A DNA stretch of 26,943 nucleotides from Gracilaria domingensis. Its lineage: Eukaryota > Rhodophyta > Florideophyceae > Gracilariales > Gracilariaceae. The translations under genes were made by a program, and so were the position numbers. A model generated the notes under the pieces. That model was not told the origin of the DNA. It worked only from the letters and a program-made list of their open reading frames with translations, and searched no databases. Location: positions 1 through 26,943 of the forward strand of contig VCMS01000133.1 in NCBI GenBank assembly GCA_022539475.1. Reading direction: 5' to 3'. Positions 26,682 to 26,943 of the stretch are shown here, one piece after another. Numbering within the stretch: the first letter of the stretch is position 1; each line of letters starts with the position of its first letter.

Positions 26682-26943
26682 TGATCGCCAATAGGCGTCA
26701 TCCCCGCGTTAAAGCGAGTTTCACCCAGGTTGGAAACGAAAGCTTCGCCTATGATGCTGCGTTATCTTCTGACTACCGCTTTGGTATATCAGCCTGTCTG
26801 TTCTCTAACCTATAGGTACGATAGTCAACCCGCCTTTGTGCAATTAAGATCATTAGGCGCGTAAGCACCTCTAGGTCAGTCTCCTCGTCGCGAAGTTGAG
26901 TCCCGAATCGTTATTACCTTTGGTCTTACCCTTGCGGGGATTC
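26682..26943. other. Right edge, no gene resolved
   Basis: Every minus-strand frame contains stops. It may hold a decayed gag N-terminus or the leader of element 2. No primer-binding site or LTR end was recognised before the window ends. Confidence 0.35.

Larger units (their letters stand above)
16900..26943 (-). mobile_element. Ty3/Gypsy chromovirus (element 2) with an opposite-strand ORF; right end outside the window
   Basis: The minus strand reads gag remnants (about 26,680-26,000), protease, RT, RNase H, integrase and chromodomain (ending 21,249). The opposite strand carries a complete gene at 18,638-21,142. The unit is tied together by a dispersed CCANNTGG motif that starts sharply near 16,930 and runs to 26,616. 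The left boundary is estimated from that motif only. No LTR pair is visible because the 5' end of the element lies beyond the window. Pol is broken mainly by one-base slips, so the copy is either freshly dead or carries sequencing errors. Confidence 0.7.

Overview
This window is nuclear DNA of a eukaryote. Short putative spliceosomal introns (about 30 to 90 nt), TATA-like boxes, an AATAAA signal, a SET domain and two chromodomain-bearing Ty3/Gypsy retroelements all say so. No rRNA, convincing tRNA, bacterial operon or CRISPR array was seen. The species cannot be named. The Plavaka-like transposase is of a type best known from fungi, so a fungus or another microscopic eukaryote is most likely. 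The window is made almost entirely of mobile DNA.

Region A (about 33-10,930) looks like a large DNA transposon carrying cargo genes. It opens with a nested palindrome (33-870) whose two arms each hold a TTTAAA box. Next come two plus-strand genes. The first encodes a protein that joins a beta-class (DPPF) DNA N-methyltransferase domain to a C-terminal SET domain. The second encodes an unrecognised protein with a repetitive disordered region and a coiled coil. They meet, tail to tail with overlapping stop codons, a minus-strand Plavaka/CMC-like DDE transposase gene with an N-terminal zinc finger. Upstream of the transposase lies a row of long hairpins (10,243-10,900). A mobile element carrying a DNA-modification and histone-modification writer in one protein is the most notable coding feature here.

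Region B (about 11,287-16,023, plus strand) is a 5'-truncated, decayed chromovirus: RT, RNase H, integrase, a GPY/F module, a very long disordered linker and a chromodomain, broken by frameshifts and stops. No gag or protease remains.

Region C (about 16,900 to the window end) is a second, different chromovirus with gag, protease, RT, RNase H, integrase and chromodomain on the minus strand. The pol frame is interrupted mostly by single-base slips. Next to it, on the opposite strand, is an intact ORF of about 791 codons with its own TATA box and AATAAA signal, encoding an unrecognised RG-tailed protein. A 17-nt polypurine tract occurs twice, once after pol and once inside pol. All of region C is dotted with the palindrome CCANNTGG: 38 sites by eye, against about 2.5 expected and 4 in the 16.9 kb to its left. 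This motif ties the plus-strand gene and the minus-strand pol into one unit and suggests a sequence-specific DNA-binding system.
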